A DNA stretch of 64,000 nt from Pseudobdellovibrionaceae bacterium (GCA_947449255.1 CANFQX010000001.1:248001-312000), one strand, 5' to 3'. Positions 8,210-17,507 are shown, numbered from the stretch's first letter. Translations and numbers: made by a program. The notes: generated by a model not told the origin, from the letters alone.

Positions 8210-10321
8210 ATGTATAGATCCCCAATGCTTTCGAAAGATCTGCATAGAGCCCTAATCAATGAACATCTTCAAAAATTAATTATTATTGTGGGTTTGCTTT
8301 TTTTTCTGTTGGTTTCACTCCAGGCCCCTGCACAAATCACCGACCAGGTTGTGCACCATAAATTAGACATTCAGCTCTTACCCACATTAAAAATGATCAA
8401 AGGACAAGACACTCTCACCTTTCCTGCGGGCTCCCCCCGCAAAATCAGCTTCGTCTTACACAAAAATTTAAAAGTAACTGTTCTTGGCCATGAAGACACG
8501 ATCATTGCTCTGCACTCGGCTTTCAAATCAGAGCCCTACACTGAGTATGGCCTCACCTTAGGATCCCAGGATAACCAAGTCTCTTTAAGTTATTCCGGTG
8601 TCATCTATGACCCCATCAAAGACAATAGCTCCGGGGGGTTGATTTCCTCTGAGGGTGCCACTCTTTTTGAAAATACCTACTGGTATCCTTCAGTCCTTGA
8701 TACTCAAAAGAATTTCGAGATCTCCATCAGGGCTCCCGCAGAATGGACGTCGCTCACCCAGGGGCAATTGGTCAGACATGAAACCAATGGCTCGACCGCA
8801 GTCACTCAATTTAAAGAAATATATCCTCAAGAAGATCTCTATTTAGTGGCAGGTCCCTTTAAAACCACCGAAACTGAAACCTCAGCAGGTAAAAGGTTGG
8901 GTATTTTGTTGCGAGAGGACAATCCCTCTTTGGCCCAAAGTTACCTCTCTGTTTTACCCGGTTATATTGAGCATTATTCAGAAATCATTGCACCCTATCC
9001 CTACGAGAGCTTTTCAGTCATCGAAAACCTTTGGGAGACCGGATATGGGATGCCAAGCTTCACACTCCTAGGCCCCTCAGTCATCCGCTTGCCCTTCATT
9101 TTAACTTCATCCTTGCCTCATGAAGTCCTGCACAATTGGTGGGGCAATAGTGTTTATGTCGATTATGAAAAGGGCAATTGGAGTGAAGGTCTCACCACCT
9201 ATATGGCGGACTATTGGCAGCAAGAACTTCTTCAACAAGACCGAAGTTACAGAATGAAGGCCTTGATGAACTTCGCTGATTTTGTTTCAGCAAATCCAGC
9301 CCTTGATTTTCCGGTTCGGCAATTTAAGGATCGCCACAATGCCAGCAGTCAGGCTGTGGGCTACAGTAAATCCATGATGATTTTTCATTTATTGGAGTTT
9401 CGCTTCGGAAAAGAACTCTTTAACAAAGCCCTGCAAGATTTTTACAACGAAAACCTCTATCAAAAAGCGAGTTTCAATGATCTGCAGTTGAGTTTTGAAA
9501 AGACCACCTCTACCAAACTGGGCGTCTTTTTTGATCAATGGTTAGATCGCAGCGGCGCTCCACTGATAGAATTGACTGATGTCAAAAATACCCAAAAAAC
9601 CGATGGAACCTTTCAGGCCACTTATATATTAAGCCAAAAACAGTCTGACCTCTATGAATTGGCCGTCCCCGTAGTTTTGACTTTGGACTCAGGCCAGGTT
9701 CTGCATCAACTTGCCAAATTAAATGAGAAAACTCAGAGATTTAATTTAGTTGCGGCTTCGCGCTTAAAAAATATTTCAGTAGATCCTGATTTTCATCTCT
9801 TTCGCCAACTTTACAATGAAGAAAGACCAACCACCCTGTCCTCAATATTGGGAAGCCCTTCACTGCACTTCTTTTTTAATGGAAACAAAGGGGACAGCCT
9901 GCAATTTATCCAAGCTTGGGTGGATGTCTTGGATGGGAAAAACCACCTTCATAACATCAATGACAGTTTTGTCTTGCCCAATGAAGGAGCCATCATTTTG
10001 GTGGGCAACAGTGACACCTTTGCTGAGTTCATGAAATTACAACTTGCAGAACAAGCCTTTCAGCTTTCAGAAAATGAAATGAGCATCAATGGCACAAGCT
10101 ATAAACTCAATGAGATCAGTTCTGTTTTAGTCAGTCGACTCAAACACCACCCCAATCAGTCCGTGGTTTGGGTGCGTTGGAATCAAGAGACCCCTCCCGC
10201 GGAATGGGCAAAGCGCTTGACCCATTATGGTAGCTCCGGTGTTTTGATATTCAAGGGACGACCCACCGTATTACAAACAACCTGGCCCGTGACGGACTCC
10301 CCACTTCAACGTAAGATGTGA
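8210..10321 (+). CDS. M1-family zinc aminopeptidase
   Basis: A 703-residue peptidase with an N-terminal signal/anchor segment (residues about 22-41) that places it in the envelope. The zinc site is complete: HEVLH (His304, Glu305, His308) and the third ligand Glu326 in WSEGLTTYMADYW. The substrate-recognition GAMEN block of classic M1 enzymes is replaced by a divergent IENLWETGYGMPSF stretch, as in other bacterial relatives of this branch. The C-terminal 250 residues contain no recognised motif. Start is supported by GAGGT 6 bases before the ATG. A tRNA gene begins 18 bases after the stop codon. Confidence 0.88.
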   Translation: MYRSPMLSKDLHRALINEHLQKLIIIVGLLFFLLVSLQAPAQITDQVVHHKLDIQLLPTLKMIKGQDTLTFPAGSPRKISFVLHKNLKVTVLGHEDTIIALHSAFKSEPYTEYGLTLGSQDNQVSLSYSGVIYDPIKDNSSGGLISSEGATLFENTYWYPSVLDTQKNFEISIRAPAEWTSLTQGQLVRHETNGSTAVTQFKEIYPQEDLYLVAGPFKTTETETSAGKRLGILLREDNPSLAQSYLSVLPGYIEHYSEIIAPYPYESFSVIENLWETGYGMPSFTLLGPSVIRLPFILTSSLPHEVLHNWWGNSVYVDYEKGNWSEGLTTYMADYWQQELLQQDRSYRMKALMNFADFVSANPALDFPVRQFKDRHNASSQAVGYSKSMMIFHLLEFRFGKELFNKALQDFYNENLYQKASFNDLQLSFEKTTSTKLGVFFDQWLDRSGAPLIELTDVKNTQKTDGTFQATYILSQKQSDLYELAVPVVLTLDSGQVLHQLAKLNEKTQRFNLVAASRLKNISVDPDFHLFRQLYNEERPTTLSSILGSPSLHFFFNGNKGDSLQFIQAWVDVLDGKNHLHNINDSFVLPNEGAIILVGNSDTFAEFMKLQLAEQAFQLSENEMSINGTSYKLNEISSVLVSRLKHHPNQSVVWVRWNQETPPAEWAKRLTHYGSSGVLIFKGRPTVLQTTWPVTDSPLQRKM

Positions 10322-10339
10322 TTTCAAGTGCTTTTGAAG

Positions 10340-10415
10340 GACTCCATAGCTCAACAGGATAGAGCGTTCGTTTCCTAAACGATTGATCCCCGTTCGAGTC
10401 GGGGTGGGGTCACCA
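10340..10415 (+). tRNA. tRNA-Arg (anticodon CCU)
   Basis: A complete cloverleaf can be drawn: acceptor arm GACTCCA (10340-10346) with TGGGGTC; D stem GCTC/GAGC; anticodon loop TTCCTAA (10372-10378) with anticodon CCT at 10374-10376; T arm CCCCG-TTCGAGT-CGGGG; discriminator A and an encoded CCA at 10413-10415. The first anticodon-stem pair is a T-T mismatch. Its 3' half lies antisense within the end of the J-domain gene. Confidence 0.95.
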
Positions 10416-11709
10416 TGTTTTCCACTTGCAAGCCAGCCTTTGAAAACCAATATTCGAGGTCCTGCACCTCTGCAAGCAAGTCCAACTTTCTTTTATAAAA
10501 GTTTGCTCGGATTTTTGCAATCACTGCACTATGGTTGTGCCTTGTAGAAAATCTCCATGCAGGATGCCTTTCATTCAATTTGATAGTTCTTTTTAGATTT
10601 TCAAGTTCTTGAGCTAAGACAATTGAACTTTGATAGATTTCATCCAAAGTTAAACTTCTGAGGTCTCCCTGGTGAATGAGGGCCATCATCTCTAATCTCT
10701 TTAACCTTACCAAATCCTTTGCAAGGTAGGCCTCTTGAGCCTCCTTCAGCATCTGTTCTGCAAAGGTCAGAGCTTCATAATCACAATCTTCCGTCTGCAA
10801 ATCCGGATGAAAGTAGCGCGCCAATTTATGGTAAATTGTTTTGAGGTTGAGTTCAGCAAGGACATAACCTTCAATTTGGGACTCTTTTGATGGCGAGTTC
10901 GAGTCGAGAATCAATTGATTCAGAAAACTCATGAGGTGTGAAGGCATTTTTTTGAGAATTTTATTTTTATAACCTTCACTGGCTGCCATCCACAGTTTGC
11001 CTAATAAAGGCCAATCACCAACTTCCATCGTGATTTTAAATAATTCCTTAAATAAAATCTCTCCTCGATTTTTTTCCAAGAAAAGTTTTTCTAAAGCTTC
11101 TGGACTGACTTCTTTGCCGTAATAATAAACGGCTCGGCTTTTTCGATTCAAGCCAGAAATATCTGGACACTCCTTGACCACTTGAACTGGTAAAATACAT
11201 TCAACGACAGGCTGTTTGTCGAAAAAAGAGCCGAAAAAATCCCCCTGGGGATTCTGCTGCCGCTTGATCTTTTCAGTTAGTTTTTTTTTGGCATACTCGA
11301 GGCGATGCTCTCTCAGCTTCGTGATAATAAATTTCCAATCATCATCCCCACTTTGAAATTGAAGTGCTTCATCTTTTAAAAAGAGAAATGCTGTTTGAAG
11401 ACTGACCGCTGAATTTTCTGCGATAGAATGGAGATGAATTTGAAGTTCCTGAAGTCGTTTTTGCCGCTGCTCAATGCCCAATAGTTCTCGAGTTTCTTCT
11501 CGAAAGGTCAATTGATACCAATTTTCATAAAGAAATTTATCAATGCTTAAAAAATCTTTTTGGGAAACTGCAAGTTTTTTGATCTTTTTTAGCAATGCCG
11601 CAGATGGCGAAAATAAATTCATGCGAAGTTGGTGATCATTGATCACCATCAGGTTTCGCTCTTTCGGATTTTCTAAATTATCTTCGAATGATCTCTCAGC
11701 GTTGTACAT
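10375..11709 (-). CDS. J-domain-containing protein
   Basis: A 444-residue, mostly helical cytoplasmic protein with a J-domain near its C-terminal third: helix II (IYHKLARYF), the HPD tripeptide at residues 301-303, and helix III (EALTFAEQMLKEAQEAYL). The HPD motif is what stimulates the ATPase of DnaK, so a Hsp70 co-chaperone role is likely. The remaining 290 N-terminal residues show no recognised domain, and no DnaJ zinc or Gly/Phe region is present. The stop codon lies inside the tRNA-Arg gene on the other strand, so the last 13 codons (TPPRLERGSIV) are antisense tRNA sequence. Natural C-terminus may therefore be recently altered. Confidence 0.75.
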   Translation of the reverse strand: MYNAERSFEDNLENPKERNLMVINDHQLRMNLFSPSAALLKKIKKLAVSQKDFLSIDKFLYENWYQLTFREETRELLGIEQRQKRLQELQIHLHSIAENSAVSLQTAFLFLKDEALQFQSGDDDWKFIITKLREHRLEYAKKKLTEKIKRQQNPQGDFFGSFFDKQPVVECILPVQVVKECPDISGLNRKSRAVYYYGKEVSPEALEKLFLEKNRGEILFKELFKITMEVGDWPLLGKLWMAASEGYKNKILKKMPSHLMSFLNQLILDSNSPSKESQIEGYVLAELNLKTIYHKLARYFHPDLQTEDCDYEALTFAEQMLKEAQEAYLAKDLVRLKRLEMMALIHQGDLRSLTLDEIYQSSIVLAQELENLKRTIKLNERHPAWRFSTRHNHSAVIAKIRANFYKRKLDLLAEVQDLEYWFSKAGLQVENMVTPPRLERGSIV

Positions 11710-11955
11710 AACTCATCTCGTGGAGAAGTTTTTTAACCTTCGGCGCACTTTTAAACAAGCTCTTTTTAGAGGCTCCTTGATATTTTAATTTCTCAAAAAA
11801 GTCCTCAAGCCCAGCACTGATTCTCAGCCTATTTATCGTTTGACGCTCCGGGATTTTTAGTCGTCTTCAAAGGTCACTTTGAAGCAAAAACCTTGCCTTC
11901 CTTTTTTTGTGGAGCGTTTATTTATTTTGGACAGTTCTTTGAATAGATTTCTCAA
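11696..11955 (-). pseudogene. Small gene split by a -1 frameshift
   Basis: Not visible as one long frame. A TTG at 11955, with AGGTG 3 bases upstream, opens 32 codons beginning RNLFKELSKINKRSTKK and ending FCFKVTFEDD at a stop (11857-11859). One base back, the neighbouring frame continues seamlessly as LKIPERQTINRLRISAG and runs to a stop at 11696, overlapping the J-domain gene start by 14 bases. Joined, the product would be 86 basic residues. Neither half has an ATG, and the second half has no usual start at its head. A frameshift mutation, a sequencing error or a programmed shift could explain this. Family not recognised. Confidence 0.4.
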
Positions 11956-12008
11956 TCACACCTGAAAGTGATTGCAATCCTCTGGGGCCTGCCTGCTAAT
12001 ATATTTGA

Positions 12009-13223
12009 ATGAAAATAAAAAACTTTGAAATTGGACTCACTGCTTGGATTTTTATTGCCCTGATTTTTGGTCTAGGTCTGGGGATTTGGTTTCCAGAAAT
12101 CGCTCACACGATAAAACCCCTGCGCACAGTTTTTTTAAATGGTGTTAAATGTATCATTGCTCCGCTGATTTTCTCATCCATTGTCATGGGCATCAACTCC
12201 TCTGGAGGAGTTAAGAATCTAGGACGTTTAGGTTTTCGTGCCCTGGTGTGGTTTGAACTGGCCACGACCCTGGCTTTGGCTATCGGTCTGTTTTTTGTAA
12301 ATTGGCTGCGTCCCGGTGATGGCCTGACCGTCGGTCATCAAATAGACCCTCTTCTTGCCCAGGCTGCACAAAATAAAATGAGCCTGGCCGGCTTTTTAGA
12401 GCATCTCTTGCCACACAACTTTATTGATGCCGTAGCCAAGGGTGATGTTCTGCAAATTGTGATTTTTTCTGTTATTTTTGGAATTGCGCTGTTAATGGCC
12501 GGAGAAAAGGGCAAACCTGTTCTGAATTTTTGCGATGGTTTATCTCATGTCATGTTTAAATTCACAGAATTGATTATGAAAATGGCCCCCATCGGAGTTG
12601 GTGCCGCCATGGCGGGGTCAGTGGCAGAGCATGGGCTCAGCGTCCTTCTGCCGATGGCCAAATTGGTCGGAACACTTTATTTTGCACTCTTGGTTTTTGT
12701 CTTGTTGGTCTTAATTCCTGGACTTGTTTGGGCTAAGGTGAATATCAAAGCCTTTCTTAAAGAGCTGCGTCCCAGTCTTGCTCTGGCCTTTGCCACAACT
12801 TCAAGTGAGTCCGCGTATCCGGGCGCCCTCCAGAGTCTTGAAAAAATGGGTGTGCCCAATAGAATCGCAAGCTTTGTTCTGCCGCTGGGCTATAGTTTTA
12901 ATCTAGATGGTTCAACCCTGTACCTTGCCATCGCTTCTATTTTTATTGCACAAGCGGCCCATATTGAATTGACCATATCCAGCCAACTCTCCATGATGCT
13001 AATGCTGATGCTCACGACCAAGGGTGTAGCGGCAGTACCGCGAGCCTCACTCGTGGTTCTTTCCGCCACTCTTGCAGCCTTCGGACTTCCTCTTGAAGGC
13101 ATTGTCCTGATTATGGGCGTGGATGAATTCATGGATATGGCAAGAACCTCAGTCAACTTGCTGGGAAATTGTGTAGCCACAACTGTCGTCAGCCGCTGGG
13201 AAGGCGAAAAATTAAATATTTGA
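12009..13223 (+). CDS. Dicarboxylate/amino acid:cation symporter, glutamate/aspartate type
   Basis: A polytopic inner-membrane transporter of the DAACS (GltP/DctA) family. The helical-hairpin motif TTSSESAYP, the cation-site LPLGYSFNLDGSTLY block, and the terminal GVDEFMDMARTSVNLLGN block are all present. The last block carries Asp and Arg in the DMxR arrangement used by glutamate/aspartate carriers to bind the acidic substrate, rather than the SEAR form of C4-dicarboxylate carriers, so acidic amino acid uptake with Na+ or H+ is favoured. The length of 404 fits. No ribosome binding site is seen at the ATG. It is a single gene converging on cheB. Confidence 0.9.
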   Translation: MKIKNFEIGLTAWIFIALIFGLGLGIWFPEIAHTIKPLRTVFLNGVKCIIAPLIFSSIVMGINSSGGVKNLGRLGFRALVWFELATTLALAIGLFFVNWLRPGDGLTVGHQIDPLLAQAAQNKMSLAGFLEHLLPHNFIDAVAKGDVLQIVIFSVIFGIALLMAGEKGKPVLNFCDGLSHVMFKFTELIMKMAPIGVGAAMAGSVAEHGLSVLLPMAKLVGTLYFALLVFVLLVLIPGLVWAKVNIKAFLKELRPSLALAFATTSSESAYPGALQSLEKMGVPNRIASFVLPLGYSFNLDGSTLYLAIASIFIAQAAHIELTISSQLSMMLMLMLTTKGVAAVPRASLVVLSATLAAFGLPLEGIVLIMGVDEFMDMARTSVNLLGNCVATTVVSRWEGEKLNI

Positions 13224-13230
13224 ATTAGGA

Positions 13231-13244
13231 CAGACGGAAGTCTG
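13231..13244. terminator. Hairpin between convergent genes
   Basis: CAGAC (13231-13235) and GTCTG (13240-13244) around a GGAA tetraloop in the 34-base gap between the symporter and cheB. It is followed by an A-run on the plus strand rather than a T-run, so it is at best a weak, rho-independent-like barrier. Confidence 0.25.
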
Positions 13245-13257
13245 CAAAAAAAATATT

Positions 13258-14787
13258 CTAGGAAGATTTTTTTTGAGCCTTCCTGTTTAATTTATAAATG
13301 ATCTGATCTGGACTGCCGCTCCAACAAAGGGCACCCATCTCTTCAGCCGCCCTGGGCATACCGTAAACCACACAGCTCTCCTTGGATTGCCCAATGGTGA
13401 AGGATCCTGAATCCTTCAACGTGCGCATCTCTTTGGCCCCGTCACTGCCCATCCCTGTCAACATGATAGCGACTGTGTGCCTGGCCATATTTGCTTTTTC
13501 TATAGAGCCAAACAGCACACTGACTGAAGGCATGAATCTATTGACCAATTCGCCAGTTTTAGGCTTCACAAACAACTGATCATTATTTTTTTCCACCAGC
13601 AAATGAGTTCCTCCGGCAGCAATGTAAGCCTGGCCTGGCAGCAGCGGAGTCAGCTCCCTGACCTCTTGGGTGATTCTGCCCGTTTGCTTCTGTATTCGCT
13701 CAGCATAAAGTCCTGTGAAAAGTGATGGCATGTGCTGAACAACGACGATGGGCGGACAATTCACTGGAAGCCCACCAATCAATTCACGAACAATTTCAGT
13801 CCCGCCGGTTGAAGATCCAATGGCAATCAATTTGTAATCGCTGAGTTGCATTTGCTTTTCATTGGCTGAGGAGTTCAGATTTTTTGCCTGATTGTCTATA
13901 GGTAAAAACAATTCTGATATCAGTTCACTCATCTCATCTGTCATCTGTTTAAAATTTGCAACCTGGGGTTTTTGAATGTAGGAAGAAGCCCCATTTGCCA
14001 GTGCATCAAACACAATATTACCCTCTAACATTGAACAGTCAGTCACCAGCACGCAGCGAGCGCCTGTGGTTTTTGCATAATCTTTGAAATTTGAGATTCT
14101 TAAAAAATCAGCCCCAGTTCCTTCTTCAAGATGCATGTCCAGAGTTATAAAATCAGGTTTGGTTTCTTTCATGCGATTGACTGCAGCCTCTGGACGGCTC
14201 TCAATCGCAACAATTTCGACATTGGGAATATCAGAAAATATTTTACTTAGAACTTTTTGGATGGGTTTGGAATCTTCGACAATTAAAACCTTGGTTTTCT
14301 TTTTTAAATCTAAAGAAAATTCGCTTTTTTGGATGAAGCTAATTTTATCATTTAGTTTTGAATTTCGATTTGGCATTGGGACAGGTGATTCGCCTTTTGA
14401 TAAAAAAATTTCTCCACTAACCTGGTTGATTTGCGCAATTTTTTTTGCATTGGAGGCAATCCATTTGCTCTTAGTCTTAATACCAAAACGTTGCAATTCA
14501 CTGAGGACTCGATCAACCTCAGAGGGCCCCTCTTTTATCGAAACAACGGTTGCGGCAAGGTGTTCTTTTTTGCACCCAGCTGCCTTAAATTCTTTCAAAT
14601 ACTCTTGGAGCTGCATTTCAACAGAAACCTCAGCCCCATTTTTATTTTTGGATCTGTCGATCGATGTCAACTGGCCAAACTTTAGGATTTTTGAGGTCTC
14701 ATCTTTTAAAACTAAGAAAAGAGTCTCGAATTGAAATTCAATTTGCTTGTCTTCACCCAATAAAATCGTCTGCAAATTTAAATTCAT
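13258..14787 (-). CDS. cheB: CheB chemoreceptor methylesterase with degenerate CheD-like N-domain
   Basis: Demethylates/deamidates receptor glutamyl residues to adapt the chemosensory array. Receiver domain at residues about 165-285: acidic pair ED171-172, phospho-acceptor Asp217 (ITLDMHL), Thr249 and Lys273. Methylesterase domain at about 318-505 with catalytic Ser326 (IGSSTGG), His352 (QHMPS) and Asp449 (GMGSDG), all intact. Residues 1-135 are an extra domain whose second half (EVDRVLSELQRFGIKTK and VSGEIFLSKG) resembles the end of CheD deamidases, without the GSC cysteine or catalytic His. It overlaps cheR by 4 bases (ATGA) and is the last gene of the operon. Confidence 0.93.
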   Translation of the reverse strand: MNLNLQTILLGEDKQIEFQFETLFLVLKDETSKILKFGQLTSIDRSKNKNGAEVSVEMQLQEYLKEFKAAGCKKEHLAATVVSIKEGPSEVDRVLSELQRFGIKTKSKWIASNAKKIAQINQVSGEIFLSKGESPVPMPNRNSKLNDKISFIQKSEFSLDLKKKTKVLIVEDSKPIQKVLSKIFSDIPNVEIVAIESRPEAAVNRMKETKPDFITLDMHLEEGTGADFLRISNFKDYAKTTGARCVLVTDCSMLEGNIVFDALANGASSYIQKPQVANFKQMTDEMSELISELFLPIDNQAKNLNSSANEKQMQLSDYKLIAIGSSTGGTEIVRELIGGLPVNCPPIVVVQHMPSLFTGLYAERIQKQTGRITQEVRELTPLLPGQAYIAAGGTHLLVEKNNDQLFVKPKTGELVNRFMPSVSVLFGSIEKANMARHTVAIMLTGMGSDGAKEMRTLKDSGSFTIGQSKESCVVYGMPRAAEEMGALCWSGSPDQIIYKLNRKAQKKSS

Positions 14788-15617
14788 TGCCCACCCCGAG
14801 GGCGGTATTGATAGACTGAGTTTCCGATCGCTTTAAATTCAGGCAACTCATCATGCAGAGATTCAGAAATGCCAAGGACTAGGTGTCCGTTGGGCTTTAA
14901 ATAATGACCTAGATTTTGACAGACCATCAATACTGTTGGACGGTCAAAATAGATCAATACATTTCTAAGAAAGATCACATCAAATTTAAAGGGCAAATCT
15001 AATTTGTCTTTGATTAAATTAAAAGGCTTAAATTTAATGGAACGGACTAGGGCCAACTCAAGTTCTTTCTCTATTTTGGCAGCATTTTTTGAGTTCTTTA
15101 GTAAGAAATCTTTTTGAATTGAAAACTCGGGTTCAAAGGGCAGGTTCACCGCTCTATCTAAAATAGGAGTCGAAATATCAGTCCCTAAAATTTTTATCTG
15201 ATTGCTATTTAAACCCTCTTTGAGCAACAAGAAAAGCAAACTGTAGACTTCGGCACCAGAGGAACAAGCTCCAGACCAAATACAGAATGGTTTCGATGTA
15301 TTCTGATAATGAGCAAGTTCCTTTTTTAACCACTGAAAATGGACGATCTCTCTAAACCACTCTGTTTTGTGAGTTGTTAAAAGTTCAATGCAAACTTGCA
15401 TTTCATCCCTGTCATCAAGGATTAAGTTCACATAATTATTTAAATCCTGAATTTGCAGTTCAATGAGCCTATTTTGAAGTCGGGACTGGATGAGATAATT
15501 TTTATCTGTCTTGATGCAAATCCCAGATCTTTGCTGAACAATCTCAGACAACCGCATTGAAGCGTCTTGAGTAAAGAGAGTTGTATTTCTTTGAGAAAGC
15601 TTTCTATTTGCATCCAT
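14784..15617 (-). CDS. cheR: CheR chemoreceptor methyltransferase
   Basis: Methylates glutamates on the chemoreceptor with S-adenosylmethionine, opposing CheB. The N-terminal helical domain (SEIVQQRSGICIKTDKNYL) is followed by the TTHKTEWFRE motif, the SAM-binding strand IWSGACSSGAEVYSLL, and the FLRNVLIYFDRPT block near the C-terminus, as in all CheR proteins. The length of 277 is usual. GGATAG precedes the ATG. It is separated from cheA by 11 bases and from cheB by a 4-base overlap, so expression with both is expected. Confidence 0.95.
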   Translation of the reverse strand: MDANRKLSQRNTTLFTQDASMRLSEIVQQRSGICIKTDKNYLIQSRLQNRLIELQIQDLNNYVNLILDDRDEMQVCIELLTTHKTEWFREIVHFQWLKKELAHYQNTSKPFCIWSGACSSGAEVYSLLFLLLKEGLNSNQIKILGTDISTPILDRAVNLPFEPEFSIQKDFLLKNSKNAAKIEKELELALVRSIKFKPFNLIKDKLDLPFKFDVIFLRNVLIYFDRPTVLMVCQNLGHYLKPNGHLVLGISESLHDELPEFKAIGNSVYQYRPRGGQ

Positions 15618-15628
15618 TGCTTCTATCC

Positions 15629-17419
15629 CTATCCAAAATTAGCAAACACATGAAGATTCAAGATCACACCAGGCGATCCATCCCCCAAAATTGTACCTGC
15701 GGCATATTCTGGTTTGGATTTAATTTCGTCCCCCAGAGGTTTTTGAACAACTTTTTGCATTCCAATAATGGAATCGACAAGAAAGGCTTTGTTTCCATAT
15801 TTTTTTGATATCAAGACGGGCAAATCAGATTTTTTATCTAATTTCTTATCGTTTCTATCCTTCTCTTTGAAATCAGGAATGGATCTGACTGAAGCAAGTT
15901 TTTCCCTCAAATCAATCAGCTCATAGATTTCATTTCGGATCTGAATGGCCGCATTGGAGCTGCTCACCTTTATACGATTTTCAACAGAGACCTTGCCGAT
16001 CTCGGTGATCTCGGAATTGGGAACCACAAATTTGTGAGAGCCCACTTCAACCACAGTTCCATTAAAAATGGCAAGAGAGAGCGGCACTTTCAATCTAAAT
16101 GTTGTTCCCACATCCATTTCACTTTGAATTTCGATTGTGCCCTTCAGCAGAGAAACTGATTCTTGGACCACATTCATGCCCACGCCACGCCCTGACAATT
16201 CGCTGACCGCCTCTTTCGTAGAAAAGCCATTTGAAAAAATCAAATGATAGCAATCTTGGACACTCATTTTTTCAGCTTCAGTAGATTTTATAATTCCCTT
16301 GGAAATGGCTTTCTGTTTGATCATTTCAGGATTCAAGCCCTTACCATCATCAGAAATTTCAATCCAAAGCTGCCCACCCACACGGCGCGCACTGATTCCC
16401 ACCCGCCCTTGAGTGTTTTTGCCTTTTCTTGTTCTTTCATCAGCATCTTCAATCGCATGATCGACGGCATTGCGGACCATATGAGTCAGTGAATCTGAAA
16501 GCGTATCAATTAGAGTTTTATCTATTTCAGTGTCCCCGCCCAACAAATCTATTTGAATGCTTTTGCTACACATTCTGGCAGCATCTCGGGTGGCTCTTTC
16601 GAGTTTTGTGAATGTCGGATTTAATTGCACCATCGTTAGCGACAGAGCATGACTTTGCAGTTCAAAAGTTAATTTAGTGAGCTGTGAAATGGTCTTTAGA
16701 ACCAATTCTTTATTGGCTTCGAGGTCATATTTGTACTGTTCCAGCGTCGTCTGCAATATGACTTGTTCGCCAAATGCATCTAAAAGATAATCTATTTTTG
16801 GCTTTTGAATTCTCAACACTTCTGTTTGTGTCGTTTTACTTGGGTCTTTGGATGCGACTGCCTCGGGAGGAGGCGGAGCCTGGGCACTGAGAGGTGCGTG
16901 TGCTATTTCTGGAGTTATATCTGCGGTGAGCTCAATTATGCTCTCTGCAGCAGCATTAGACTCCAGAACCTCAAATTTTTCAATCTCCGGTTCGACAATT
17001 TTTGGAGCCGCGTTTTCATTTTTATCAGAGCCATGTAAACGCCTTTCGATCTCATTCAAGATAGGCTCATGATCAAGCCTTGCAGCCTTGTCAGAAATAA
17101 GTAAGGCGATATCAGCCTTGAGTTGGTCTAGGCATTTGAATAAAAAGTCCAAGTGATATGGGGTCGCGGGAATGATGTTGTTTTTAATCGCTAGAATGAA
17201 ATCCTCAAGATGATGACCCATTTTAGCAATGTGTTCAAAACCTACGGCCTTTCCTGCGCCCTTCATATTATGACCAAGTCTTGCCAGTTCAGAAAATATT
17301 TTTTCAGAGCCAGGATTTTTTTCTAGAGCTAATGACAAGGCCTCAACACGACCTAAGCTGTCTAAGGTTTCCTGCAAAAAATCATCTTGAATTACTAACA
17401 GAAAATCATCATCACTCAT
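15629..17419 (-). CDS. cheA: CheA sensor histidine kinase
   Basis: Kinase of the chemosensory complex. HPt domain at residues about 5-110 with the phosphorylated His50 in LGHNMKGAGKAVGF; an Ala/Pro-rich linker (about 170-200); a dimerisation region; an ATPase domain with N box MVRNAVDHAIED, SDDGKGL and GRGVGMNVV; and a C-terminal CheW-like coupling domain (from about 450). No distinct P2 CheY-binding domain is apparent between HPt and linker. It sits between the MCP and cheR genes. With no cheY here, CheB is the only visible phosphorylation target. Confidence 0.95.
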   Translation of the reverse strand: MSDDDFLLVIQDDFLQETLDSLGRVEALSLALEKNPGSEKIFSELARLGHNMKGAGKAVGFEHIAKMGHHLEDFILAIKNNIIPATPYHLDFLFKCLDQLKADIALLISDKAARLDHEPILNEIERRLHGSDKNENAAPKIVEPEIEKFEVLESNAAAESIIELTADITPEIAHAPLSAQAPPPPEAVASKDPSKTTQTEVLRIQKPKIDYLLDAFGEQVILQTTLEQYKYDLEANKELVLKTISQLTKLTFELQSHALSLTMVQLNPTFTKLERATRDAARMCSKSIQIDLLGGDTEIDKTLIDTLSDSLTHMVRNAVDHAIEDADERTRKGKNTQGRVGISARRVGGQLWIEISDDGKGLNPEMIKQKAISKGIIKSTEAEKMSVQDCYHLIFSNGFSTKEAVSELSGRGVGMNVVQESVSLLKGTIEIQSEMDVGTTFRLKVPLSLAIFNGTVVEVGSHKFVVPNSEITEIGKVSVENRIKVSSSNAAIQIRNEIYELIDLREKLASVRSIPDFKEKDRNDKKLDKKSDLPVLISKKYGNKAFLVDSIIGMQKVVQKPLGDEIKSKPEYAAGTILGDGSPGVILNLHVFANFG

Positions 17420-17507
17420 ATTTTCATCTTTTCGCTGAAATATTTTTTATTAAAGCACTAACACAATCATTCAGCAGAGCATCACAAAGATGTTCTGCTG
17501 AAATTAA

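Noticed and set aside
8023-8259. 78-codon minus-strand frame beside the M1 peptidase gene
   Set aside because: It opens with TTG without a ribosome binding site, has no internal Met start, and overlaps the signal segment of the well-supported peptidase gene.
12009-13223. C4-dicarboxylate carrier DctA as the function of the symporter
   Set aside because: The last substrate motif is DMAR rather than SEAR, which favours glutamate/aspartate; the dicarboxylate option is kept only as second choice.
14084-14734. 216-codon plus-strand frame
   Set aside because: Lies wholly antisense to cheB, whose domains and catalytic residues are intact; it has shadow-type composition rich in Ser and Phe.
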